Origin: Clostridia bacterium
GTDB lineage: Bacteria > Bacillota > Clostridia > Oscillospirales > Acutalibacteraceae
Reading direction: 5' to 3'
NCBI GenBank assembly: GCA_017621885.1
Contig: JAGASD010000022.1
Span: 1-64,000, forward strand
DNA length: 64,000 nucleotides
The translations under genes and the position numbers were made by a program. Positions 25,713-33,942 of the stretch are shown here, piece after piece. The notes beneath the pieces were generated by a model, which saw only the letters and a program-made list of their open reading frames with translations, had not been told where the DNA came from and searched no databases. Position 1 is the stretch's first letter; every line of letters begins with the position of its first letter.

Positions 25713-27074
25713 ATGAAAATTTTAGGAATTGATATAGGAACAACCTCAATTACTGCGTTGCTCCTTGATACAGAAAAAAAGACTGTAATTAAAAGCAAGA
25801 CACTAAAGAACGACACATTTATCGAGGGTAAAGCCTTTGAAAAAATTCAGGACCCCGTTGCGATTCTCGGGAAAGTTAAATCTGCCGTATCGGATGTATG
25901 CGCAGAAAACACTCCTGATGCAATTGGTGTTACGGGTCAGATGCACGGAATACTCTACCTTGATAAAGACAACACACCTTGCTCACCTCTTATGATCTGG
26001 CAGGATGAACGAGGCAATGAAATTTATGAAAACAAAGAAAGCTATGCTGATTATCTTACCCGCACAACGGGTATAAAAGCAGCTTCAGGCTTCGGGCTTA
26101 CAACGCATTTTTTCAACACAAAGAATAAACTTGTACCCGAAAACGCTGTTATGCTTTCAACAATTCACGACTATATTGTAAGTGTGTTGACAAATACAAA
26201 ACCCGTTACACATTCAAGCGACGGTGCAAGCCTTGGTTTCTTTAATTTAGAAAACCTTTGTTTTGACGATAACGCACTTTCAAGAGTTGGGATTGATAAA
26301 AATTTTCTTCCGAAAGTTATTTCCGCAACCTCTCTTGCAGGAAAAACAAATTGCGATTTTCTTCCCAACGGTATACCCGTAGCGGTAGCTATAGGTGACA
26401 ATCAGGCAAGCTTTTTAGGCTCTGTTGCAGAGCCCGAGAAATCCGTTCTTGTTAACGTAGGCACGGGTAGCCAGGTTTCGTTCTTAACCAAGAATTTCAC
26501 AACGCCCCCCTGCGGTGAAATACGTCCCCTTACAGACGAAGATTACATTTTTGTCGGCTCGTCACTTTGCGGCGGCAGAGCTTATGCAATACTCAAAAAC
26601 TTTTTCAGCCTTTGTGCTGATATGCTCGGTGGCTCTGATGATAATCTGTACAAGAAAATGGATTCTCTCTCCGAAAATATTTTCAATATCACAGATGAAC
26701 TTACAGTAAACTGTGAATTCTGCGGAAGCCGTGAAAACCCATCAAAACGAGGCAGCATTGAAAATATCGGTATTGATAACTTCACTCCCGAAAAACTCAT
26801 TTGCGGAGTATTGAAGGGTGTTTGTACCGAGCTTTTGGACATGTATAATCAGGTAAGCACACACCTTGATTTCAATCCTGAAAAAATTGTCTGCTCAGGT
26901 AACGGCTTGAGAAAAAGTGAAATCTGGCGCAGAATTTTCAGCAACGGCTTTAAACTTCCCGCCTTCCTTCCCCTTCACTCGGAGGAGGCAGCCGTCGGTG
27001 CTTGTATTTTTGCAGGTGCCGCCGCAGGATTATACAACAACATCAAACTTGCACAAGACACACTATTGAGGTGA
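25713..27074 (+). CDS. FGGY-family carbohydrate kinase (xylulokinase-like)
   Basis: The 453-aa protein has the sugar-kinase ATP site GIDIGTTSITALLLD at its start, VTGQMHGILYL (about 75-85, a xylulokinase and sedoheptulokinase signature), IWQDERG with the catalytic-region Asp, and DNQASFLGSVAEPE and NVGTGSQVSF in the C-terminal half. It would phosphorylate a ketose or polyol. The frame extends 17 codons upstream into the MITE; the ATG at 25713 gives the conserved N-terminus but has only a weak upstream box (ATGGTG), possibly because the MITE displaced the original leader. It lies 8 bases before the isomerase gene. The substrate is unknown. Confidence 0.85.
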   Translation: MKILGIDIGTTSITALLLDTEKKTVIKSKTLKNDTFIEGKAFEKIQDPVAILGKVKSAVSDVCAENTPDAIGVTGQMHGILYLDKDNTPCSPLMIWQDERGNEIYENKESYADYLTRTTGIKAASGFGLTTHFFNTKNKLVPENAVMLSTIHDYIVSVLTNTKPVTHSSDGASLGFFNLENLCFDDNALSRVGIDKNFLPKVISATSLAGKTNCDFLPNGIPVAVAIGDNQASFLGSVAEPEKSVLVNVGTGSQVSFLTKNFTTPPCGEIRPLTDEDYIFVGSSLCGGRAYAILKNFFSLCADMLGGSDDNLYKKMDSLSENIFNITDELTVNCEFCGSRENPSKRGSIENIGIDNFTPEKLICGVLKGVCTELLDMYNQVSTHLDFNPEKIVCSGNGLRKSEIWRRIFSNGFKLPAFLPLHSEEAAVGACIFAGAAAGLYNNIKLAQDTLLR

Positions 27075-27082
27075 CGTGAATT

Positions 27083-28144
27083 ATGGATACAGCAAAATTG
27101 GCTTCCTTGCCCGTTTTTTTTGAAAAGAACAGAGTTTTCAGAGTATATCTGGGCGGCAAGCTTTTCTCGGATTTTTTCGGTGATAACAGCGAGGACGGTT
27201 TTTATCCCGAAGAATGGATATGCTCGTCAACCAAGGCACTAAACGAAGGCAGCACAGATGAATTCGAAGGACTTTCAACAGTTAAAGGCACGGGCATCCG
27301 TTTTAACGAGCTTATTGAAAAACAAAAAGAGCTTATGCTCGGCAACAGAAAAGGGCTTGATGTGCTTGTAAAAGCACTTGACTCTGCAATCCGTTTGCCC
27401 GTACAGGCACACCCTGACAAAGCTTTTTCAAGAAAGAACTTCAACTCTGAGTTCGGTAAAGCCGAGTCCTGGCTCGTTTTAGGTGCAAGAGAGGATGCCT
27501 GCATTTATTTCGGTTTCAAGGACGGTGTAACAAAAGAAGATTTTGAAGATGCCGTTTTGAAGAGCGAGACCGATAAATCAGCCATGGAAAAGCTTTTGAA
27601 CAAAATCCCCGTTAAACCGGGTGACGTGTACTTTATTCCCGCAAAGGCAGTACACGCAATCGGCTACGGATGTCTCATTCTCGAGGTACAGGAGCCCACG
27701 GATTTCACCATACAGCCGGAGCGCTGGTGCGGTGACTATAAGCTTTCAGACAACGAAATGTATCTCGGACTAAAAAAAGAGACCGCTTTAAGTGTTTTTG
27801 ATTATTCATATAATTTAGAAAAAGTTCTTAAAGAATGCAAAAAAACACCTGCAATCATTTATGAAAATGATGGTTGCAAAAAAGAGTGCCTTATCAGTAA
27901 AGCGGATACCCCTTGCTTTAGCGTCGAAAGGTATATTGTGAATAACGGGGAAACAGATAACCTCCTCGCACCTTGCGTTTACGTTGTTACAGAGGGATCA
28001 GGAACGCTTTCCGGTGACGGTTACGAAAAGGATTTGAAAAAGGGCGATTATTTCTTTATGCCCTATTCCTGCAAAAACAAGTTTACTGTTAAAAGCTCAG
28101 GCAAAATCACAGTTGCTGCTTGTATTCCGCCGGAGGTAGAATGA
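27083..28144 (+). CDS. Mannose-6-phosphate isomerase-like protein, class I
   Basis: The 353-aa protein has the type I cupin core: LPVQAHPDKAFSRKNF (about 109-124; Gln and His zinc ligands), HAIGYGCLILEVQEPTDFTIQPERW (about 190-215 with the Glu and Arg) and a C-terminal cupin (EGSGTLSGDG, KKGDYFFMPY). The family interconverts mannose- and fructose-6-phosphate; here the operon partners are a glycyl radical enzyme and a sugar kinase, so it may act on a related sugar phosphate. GAGGTGA lies upstream of the ATG. Its stop overlaps the next start (ATGATG). Confidence 0.85.
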   Translation: MDTAKLASLPVFFEKNRVFRVYLGGKLFSDFFGDNSEDGFYPEEWICSSTKALNEGSTDEFEGLSTVKGTGIRFNELIEKQKELMLGNRKGLDVLVKALDSAIRLPVQAHPDKAFSRKNFNSEFGKAESWLVLGAREDACIYFGFKDGVTKEDFEDAVLKSETDKSAMEKLLNKIPVKPGDVYFIPAKAVHAIGYGCLILEVQEPTDFTIQPERWCGDYKLSDNEMYLGLKKETALSVFDYSYNLEKVLKECKKTPAIIYENDGCKKECLISKADTPCFSVERYIVNNGETDNLLAPCVYVVTEGSGTLSGDGYEKDLKKGDYFFMPYSCKNKFTVKSSGKITVAACIPPEVE

Positions 28145-28797
28145 TGATTAATAAGTTTTTCAAGAAAAATTTTTGGGATAATGAAACAAAGGATGAATTT
28201 CTTCAGACGTTGGCAATTTACAGCGATGATGAGAAGTGCCGGTTTATTTTTGATATAATACCTCAAATTTTAAAATCCAATAATAACATGAACATTATCA
28301 ATGCTGAAAACATTCTTGTTTATGCTACGCAGCATTTTTTCAACAATGTGTCCGACACGCACTGCAAAGCGTTGGTTTATTACCGCCTTGGTCAGGTTTA
28401 CGAGCTTTATTGGGAAGATTATATAAGAGCGTATACCGCTTATAAAAAATATGAGCTTAACAACACTCAATACGATGGCGTTCATTCAATTCTTTTGAGA
28501 GTACTTCTTTTAAGGGATAACTTCACATATTCCGAAGAGCTTCAGAAAGAGCTTGAATTAAGCTACGGTGAAACGGATTTAGGGCTCAGAAAAGACCGAA
28601 TATACGAAAACATCGGCTCACTTATAATGGCTCAAAAGGAAAGCAACGATGAGCTTTGTGAAAAACTCACAAAACGCATAAAAGCTATTGTAAAATCTGA
28701 CGAATGGTTCTTTCTTGACCTCATTTTCAGAAAAGACACCATACCCGATTCACTTAAAGCTCCCCAAAAGCTTCTTGATTATGTAAACAGTCTTTAA
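28141..28797 (+). CDS. Unknown helical (TPR-like) protein
   Basis: The 218-aa protein is not recognised. It is rich in predicted helices with a repeat-like pattern (YYRLGQVYELYWEDYIRAY, about 80-98), has no signal peptide or membrane segment and resembles tetratricopeptide proteins only in style. GGAGG lies just before the ATG at 28141, which overlaps the stop of the isomerase gene by four bases, so it is the last gene of the glycyl-radical operon. A strong terminator follows. Confidence 0.75.
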   Translation: MMINKFFKKNFWDNETKDEFLQTLAIYSDDEKCRFIFDIIPQILKSNNNMNIINAENILVYATQHFFNNVSDTHCKALVYYRLGQVYELYWEDYIRAYTAYKKYELNNTQYDGVHSILLRVLLLRDNFTYSEELQKELELSYGETDLGLRKDRIYENIGSLIMAQKESNDELCEKLTKRIKAIVKSDEWFFLDLIFRKDTIPDSLKAPQKLLDYVNSL

Positions 28798-28798
28798 T

Positions 28799-28840
28799 AA
28801 AAAACTCCGCCACTCATTCGAATGGGTGACGGAGTTTTCT
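28799..28840. terminator. Terminator of the glycyl-radical operon
   Basis: AAAACTCCG, an internal TCA/TGA stem and CGGAGTTTT form a long hairpin with A-runs on the left and TTTTCTTT on the right, directly behind the last gene of the operon. It could work in both directions. Confidence 0.85.
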
Positions 28841-28917
28841 TTAGTATTTAGTTTTAAAACAAATCTTACCTGCGGTAAATTATATTACCGAAATGCTATT
28901 GTAACGCTGAGCAAATT

Positions 28918-29088
28918 GAAGTGAAGTTTTCCGCATTGCGAAAAGTGAAGTTGCAACAAGTTGCAGTGAAGTTTTACATTTTCAATGAAAAGTGAAGTTA
29001 AGTTTGCAAAATCACTTGCGAAGCAAACTTCACTACAAAGTAACTTCACTCACAAAGTGAACTTCACTTGCCGCCAGGCAAACTTAGT
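28918..29088. repeat. Inverted GTGAAGTT mini-hairpin array
   Basis: Four GTGAAGTT cores are followed by three AACTTCAC cores in opposite orientation. Spacers are small palindromes such as CGCattGCG, GCAACaaGTTGC, ATTttcAAT, ACTacaaAGT, CACTcacaaAGTG and TTGCCgccaGGCAA; the centre is an AAGTTTGC/GCAAACTT hairpin. The layout copies the ATATCGA array at 14.1 kb with an unrelated core. It lies between convergent operons. Confidence 0.85.
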
Positions 29089-29092
29089 TTCT

Positions 29093-29134
29093 AAAAGAAA
29101 TAAACCCTTGCCGAAGCAAAGGTTTATTTCTTTT
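29093..29134. terminator. Perfect 14-bp hairpin downstream of htpG
   Basis: AAAAGAAATAAACC (29093-29106) and GGTTTATTTCTTTT (29121-29134) are exact complements around a 14-base loop. Position between convergent operons suggests a terminator, although the T-run is interrupted. The remaining 116 bases to htpG show nothing else. Confidence 0.55.
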
Positions 29135-29250
29135 GGAAAGAGAAAATGAAATGATTGAGCAATCAAATTGTCTATATATTATATAACATATCAATGTTGC
29201 AACAATTTCACAACTTTGTAAACAATTTGTGAACAAATCCATTTTTTTAG

Positions 29251-31137
29251 TTATTTTACCATCAAATCGCTGATTATTCTGCTGAGCTCAGCAGGGTCTT
29301 TAACAGAAACGCCGCTTATAAGACAACCCTGAGCATACAAGAGCTTTGCGTAGTCTTTCAATTCATCTTTTTTGTCATTCTCATAAAGAGAAATAATTTT
29401 ATCCGCAACGGGATGTGAAGCATTGATTTCAAGAACAATTTCAGCCTTAACCTTGTTGTCATTGGGCATTGCGTTAAGTACCTTTTCCATTTCAAGAGAA
29501 ATTCCGCCCTCGCTGGTAAGACAAACCGAATATGTTTTCAGTTTATTCGTAAAACGAACACCGCTCACGTCACCGTCAAGGGACTCTTTGATAAATTGAA
29601 GCGCATCCTTTGACTTTTCGTTCTTTTCCTTAATTGCATTTTTCTCTTCTTCTGTGTCAAGGTCAAGATTTTCATCACAGATATTCTGGAAGCGTTTGCC
29701 CTCATACTCTGCAAGCATTTTTATACAGAACTCATCAACGTATTCTGTAAGATAAAGCACCTCATATCCTTTTTCTTTAACAGCATCCATCTGAGGAAGC
29801 ATATCGATTTTTTCAACAGTTTCACCGCAGGCATAGTAAATTACATCCTGTGACTCCCCTGCTCTTTCAACATATTCTTCCAACGTAACGTATTTTTTCT
29901 CAAGGGTAGATTTGAACATAATAAGGTCTTTAAGGTCATCCTTGTTCATTCCGTAGCTGTTATAGATACCGAATTTCAACTGTAAGCCAAAGTTTTTGAA
30001 GAATTCTTCATAGGCTTCACGTTCGTTGTTAAGCATTTTTTTAAGCTCTGTTCTGATTTTCTTTTCAATGGTTTTGGCAATAAGCTTTAACTGACCGTCA
30101 TTTTGTAAGGTCTCACGAGAAATGTTCAGAGACAAATCCTCGCTGTCAACAAGACCTTTAACAAAGCTGAAATAGTCCGGAAGAAGCTCTTTGCACTTAT
30201 CCATAATAAGCACACCGCGTGAATAAAGCTGTAAGCCCTTTTCAAAATCCTTTGAAAAATAATCGAACGGCGGATGCTTAGGAATAAATAGAAGTGCATT
30301 ATAGGTTGCATTACCCTCAGTTTTTGAGTGAATCACCTTAACAGGTGCTTCGTAATCATAAAACTTATCGGTATAGAATGCCGTATACTCTTCCTCTGTT
30401 ACCTCATTTTTATTCTTTTTCCAGATAGGCACTCTGCTGTTGAGAATTTTATCTTCAACAATTGTTTCAAATTCATCCTCACTGCCGTCTTTCAGTCTTT
30501 CGGTTTCAACCTGCATTTTTATGGGATGGCGGATATAGTCCGAATATTTCTTAACGAGAGCTTCAATTTTATACTGTTCAAGATATGTGCTGTATTTTTC
30601 ACTTTCGGTATCAGCTTTAATATAAAGTGTGATTTCCGTACCGAATGAATTTTTTTCGCACTCCTCAACGGTATATCCGTCAGCACCCTCAGAAGTCCAT
30701 CTGAAAGCCTTTTCGGCACCGTAGGGTTTACTTACAACCTCAACCTTATCACTCACCATAAACGCCGAATAAAAGCCAACGCCAAACTGACCGATGATGT
30801 CAACGTCTTCTGTTTTCTCGTTTTCGGTTTTGAAGGCAAGAGAGCCGCTTTTTGCGATTGTACCAAGGTTGTTTTCAAGCTCCGTTTCTGTCATACCGCA
30901 ACCGTTATCTGCGATTTTAATGAGACGTGCATCCTTATCTATATCAATGCGGATAACAAATTCGTCTTTTGTAAGTCCGACAGTTGAATCGGTGAGAGAA
31001 CGGAAATAGAGCTTGTCAAGAGCGTCGCTTGCATTGGAAATGAGCTCCCTTAAAAATATTTCCTTATTAGTGTAGATGGAGTTAATCATTAAATCCATCA
31101 ATTTTTTTGATTCTGCTTTAAACTGTTTTTTTATCAT
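29251..31137 (-). CDS. htpG: Chaperone HtpG (Hsp90)
   Basis: The 628-aa cytosolic ATP-dependent chaperone has the GHKL ATPase motifs: FLRELISNASDALDKL (about 28-43, Glu and Asn of the Bergerat fold), IADNGCGMTE (Asp and GxG), and GQFGVGFYSAFMV (about 115-127). The middle domain contains the catalytic-loop segment NISRETLQND. Length is normal. It follows clpB with a 31-base gap and is likely co-transcribed from the CIRCE-controlled promoter; htpG under HrcA control is not the B. subtilis pattern. Confidence 0.97.
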   Translation of the reverse strand: MIKKQFKAESKKLMDLMINSIYTNKEIFLRELISNASDALDKLYFRSLTDSTVGLTKDEFVIRIDIDKDARLIKIADNGCGMTETELENNLGTIAKSGSLAFKTENEKTEDVDIIGQFGVGFYSAFMVSDKVEVVSKPYGAEKAFRWTSEGADGYTVEECEKNSFGTEITLYIKADTESEKYSTYLEQYKIEALVKKYSDYIRHPIKMQVETERLKDGSEDEFETIVEDKILNSRVPIWKKNKNEVTEEEYTAFYTDKFYDYEAPVKVIHSKTEGNATYNALLFIPKHPPFDYFSKDFEKGLQLYSRGVLIMDKCKELLPDYFSFVKGLVDSEDLSLNISRETLQNDGQLKLIAKTIEKKIRTELKKMLNNEREAYEEFFKNFGLQLKFGIYNSYGMNKDDLKDLIMFKSTLEKKYVTLEEYVERAGESQDVIYYACGETVEKIDMLPQMDAVKEKGYEVLYLTEYVDEFCIKMLAEYEGKRFQNICDENLDLDTEEEKNAIKEKNEKSKDALQFIKESLDGDVSGVRFTNKLKTYSVCLTSEGGISLEMEKVLNAMPNDNKVKAEIVLEINASHPVADKIISLYENDKKDELKDYAKLLYAQGCLISGVSVKDPAELSRIISDLMVK

Positions 31138-31168
31138 AATACATAATATCCTCCATTATATAACGAAT

Positions 31169-33757
31169 TTAAAGTGATGCGGAGACCTTAAGCTTCCCAT
31201 CAACAAAATCTACTGTAAGGGTGGTACCGGGTGCAATATCTTCTGAAATAATTGTTTTTGCAATAAGTGTTTCAAGCTTTGTCTGCATAAATCTCTTCAA
31301 AGGTCTTGCACCCATAACAGGATCATAACCCTCATTGACAAGATACTCTTTAGCACCCTCGGAAAGCTGAATCTTCAACTGTTTATCCTCAAGACGTTTT
31401 GAAATATCCTGAAGCAGAAGTTCTGCGATTGCCGTAATATTATCTTTAGTAAGAGGTTTAAAGAAAACTGTCTCATCAAGTCTGTTGAGAAATTCGGGTC
31501 TGAAGCTTTGTTTTAAAAGCTGTTCAACCATTTTTCTTGATGCTTCATTTATTTCACCATCAGCGCCGATACCTTCAAGTATTATATCCGAACCCAGATT
31601 GCTTGTCAAAATAATTATTGTGTTTTTAAAGTCTACTGTACGACCCTGACTGTCGGTAATTCTGCCGTCATCAAGAACCTGAAGAAGAACGTTGAATACA
31701 TCCGGATGCGCTTTTTCAACCTCGTCAAAAAGCACAACCGCATAAGGCTTTCTGCGTACCGCCTCAGTAAGCTGACCACCTTCATCATACCCCACGTATC
31801 CGGGAGGCGCACCAATAAGACGGGACACAGAATATTTCTCCATATACTCAGTCATATCAATTCGTACAATTGCTTTTTCATCATCAAAAAGAGCCTCTGC
31901 GAGCGCCTTTGCAAGCTCTGTTTTGCCGACACCCGTAGGACCTAAAAACAAAAACGAGCCCGTTGGTCTTTTGGGATCCTGAATACCTGCTCTTGAACGG
32001 AGAATAGCGTCACAGACCTTTTCCACACCCTCATCCTGACCTACCACTCTTTTATGAAGAATTTTGTCAAGACCAAGAAGCTTTTCCCTTTCGCTTTCCA
32101 CAAGCTTTGAAACGGGAATACCCGTCCATCTTGCAACAATACGGGCTATTTCCTCCTCAGTTACTCTGTCACGCAGGAGTGTAGCCTTTGCTTTATTCTC
32201 AACCTCTTTTTCAGCCTCTTCGAGCTTTTTTTTCAAAAGCGGAAGCTTGCCGTATTTCAGCTCTGCAGCCTTTGATAAATCATAGCTGTTTTCAGCCTTT
32301 TCAATATCCGCATTAACAGCATCAATTTCTTCACGTATACGCTGCAAATTATTTATATAATTCTTTTCATTTTCCCATTTCAGTTTCATTTCATTAAAGT
32401 CATCCCGAAGCTCGGAAAGTTCTTTTCTGATTTCAGAAAGATGCTCAACGGATAGCTTATCGGTCTCTTTATTAAGCGCCGCTTCTTCAATTTCCAACTG
32501 CATTATTTTTCTTGAAATCTCATCTAACTCAGTGGGCATTGAATTCATTTCTGTTTTAATAAGAGCGCAAGCCTCATCAACAAGGTCAATTGCCTTATCA
32601 GGCAAAAATCTGTCGGATATATATCTGTCCGAAAGGGTTGCGGCACAAATAAGTGCGTTATCCTGAATTTTTACACCGTGGAAAATCTCGTACCTCTCTT
32701 TAAGTCCGCGGAGTATGGCAATTGTATCCTCAACTGCAGGTTCTTTTACAAGTACAGGCTGAAAACGTCTCTCAAGAGCCGCATCCTTTTCAATATAAAG
32801 CCGATATTCGTTAAGGGTCGTAGCCCCGATACAATGAAGCTCACCCCTTGCAAGCAAGGGCTTGAGAAGGTTGCCCGCATCCATTGCGCCGTCACCCTTG
32901 CCTGCCCCCACAATAAGGTGCAATTCATCAATGAAGAGAATAATTTCGCCATTGCTTTTCTGCACCTCATTAAGCACGGCTTTTAATCGTTCTTCAAACT
33001 CTCCGCGATATTTTGCACCCGCAATAAGCGCACCCATATCTAGAGAAAATATTGATTTGTTTTTAAGATTTTCCGGCACGTCTTCTTTTAATATTCTTAA
33101 TGCGAGTCCCTCTGCAATGGCTGTTTTACCAACTCCGGGCTCACCTATAAGACAAGGATTGTTTTTAGTTTTACGTGACAAGATACGTATTACGTTGCGG
33201 ATTTCATCATCTCTGCCTATAACAGGGTCCAGCTTTCTTTCTCTTGCGAGAGCCACCAAATCTCTGCCGTATTTTTTAAGAACGTCATAGGTGCTTTCAG
33301 GGTCCTCGCTCGTTACGGTGCTGTTGCCCCTTACATCTTTAAGGCACAGCAAAAAGGCTTCTTCAGTAATGTTGAATTGCTTAAAGATTTTTCCCAGCTC
33401 GGTTGAAGTATGCTCAAGCATACCCAAAACAAGATGCTCAACAGAAATGTAGCTATCCTTCATATATTCTGCTTGTTTTTCAGCTTCGTCCAAAGCCATT
33501 GCAAGGTCGTTTGAAGCAAAAACATCACCTCCGCTTACTTTAGGAAGGCGTTCAATCACTGACTGTATTTCTCTTTCAAGACCTTTAACGTCACCGCATA
33601 TTTTCTCCATAAGACCGCCGATAAGACCGTCTTCCTGTTTCAGTAAAGCAAGAAGCAAATGCACCTGCTTCAACTCGCTGTTTCCGTATTCACGGGCAAT
33701 GGACTGTGCAGAATTGACAGCCTCAATGCTTTTATGTGTAAATTTCTGAAAATTCAT
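31169..33757 (-). CDS. clpB: ATP-dependent disaggregase ClpB
   Basis: ClpB works with DnaK to dissolve aggregates. The 862-aa protein has the Clp-N repeats (1-145), AAA+ module 1 with GEPGVGKTAIAEG (about 201-213) and the LFIDELH Walker B, a long coiled-coil middle domain (about 405-520, charged heptads) that marks ClpB rather than ClpC, and AAA+ module 2 with LGPTGVGKTELAK (about 600) and VLFDEVEKAHPDV. The C-terminal domain has FRPEFLNRLDE. AAAGGAG precedes the ATG at 33757. Upstream lies a perfect CIRCE. Confidence 0.97.
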   Translation of the reverse strand: MNFQKFTHKSIEAVNSAQSIAREYGNSELKQVHLLLALLKQEDGLIGGLMEKICGDVKGLEREIQSVIERLPKVSGGDVFASNDLAMALDEAEKQAEYMKDSYISVEHLVLGMLEHTSTELGKIFKQFNITEEAFLLCLKDVRGNSTVTSEDPESTYDVLKKYGRDLVALARERKLDPVIGRDDEIRNVIRILSRKTKNNPCLIGEPGVGKTAIAEGLALRILKEDVPENLKNKSIFSLDMGALIAGAKYRGEFEERLKAVLNEVQKSNGEIILFIDELHLIVGAGKGDGAMDAGNLLKPLLARGELHCIGATTLNEYRLYIEKDAALERRFQPVLVKEPAVEDTIAILRGLKERYEIFHGVKIQDNALICAATLSDRYISDRFLPDKAIDLVDEACALIKTEMNSMPTELDEISRKIMQLEIEEAALNKETDKLSVEHLSEIRKELSELRDDFNEMKLKWENEKNYINNLQRIREEIDAVNADIEKAENSYDLSKAAELKYGKLPLLKKKLEEAEKEVENKAKATLLRDRVTEEEIARIVARWTGIPVSKLVESEREKLLGLDKILHKRVVGQDEGVEKVCDAILRSRAGIQDPKRPTGSFLFLGPTGVGKTELAKALAEALFDDEKAIVRIDMTEYMEKYSVSRLIGAPPGYVGYDEGGQLTEAVRRKPYAVVLFDEVEKAHPDVFNVLLQVLDDGRITDSQGRTVDFKNTIIILTSNLGSDIILEGIGADGEINEASRKMVEQLLKQSFRPEFLNRLDETVFFKPLTKDNITAIAELLLQDISKRLEDKQLKIQLSEGAKEYLVNEGYDPVMGARPLKRFMQTKLETLIAKTIISEDIAPGTTLTVDFVDGKLKVSASL

Positions 33758-33843
33758 ATAAACACACTCCTTTATTATTTCGTTTTTAGTATACCCCTAT
33801 GTTTTAGCCTTTTTATGAATATATTGTGAACAAATTATTAAAA

Positions 33844-33870
33844 TTAGCACTCAGTATGCAAGAGTGCTAA
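33844..33870. promoter_or_regulatory. CIRCE operator (HrcA binding site)
   Basis: TTAGCACTC, nine bases, GAGTGCTAA: an exact match to the CIRCE consensus. It lies 87 bases before the clpB start. On the minus strand TTGCAT within the operator and AATAAT 16 bases further could form the promoter, so HrcA would block polymerase. It is also only 15 bases from the tex promoter on the plus strand. Confidence 0.93.
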
Positions 33871-33884
33871 TTTTAGTTTTGCGG

Positions 33885-33913
33885 ATGACATTTCAATATA
33901 GTTATGGTATTAT
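33885..33913 (+). promoter_or_regulatory. Putative promoter of tex
   Basis: ATGACA (33885-33890), 17-base spacer, TATTAT (33908-33913) ahead of the tex start at 33943. Confidence 0.45.
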
Positions 33914-33942
33914 GTATGTATTATTACACAAAGGAAGATTCT

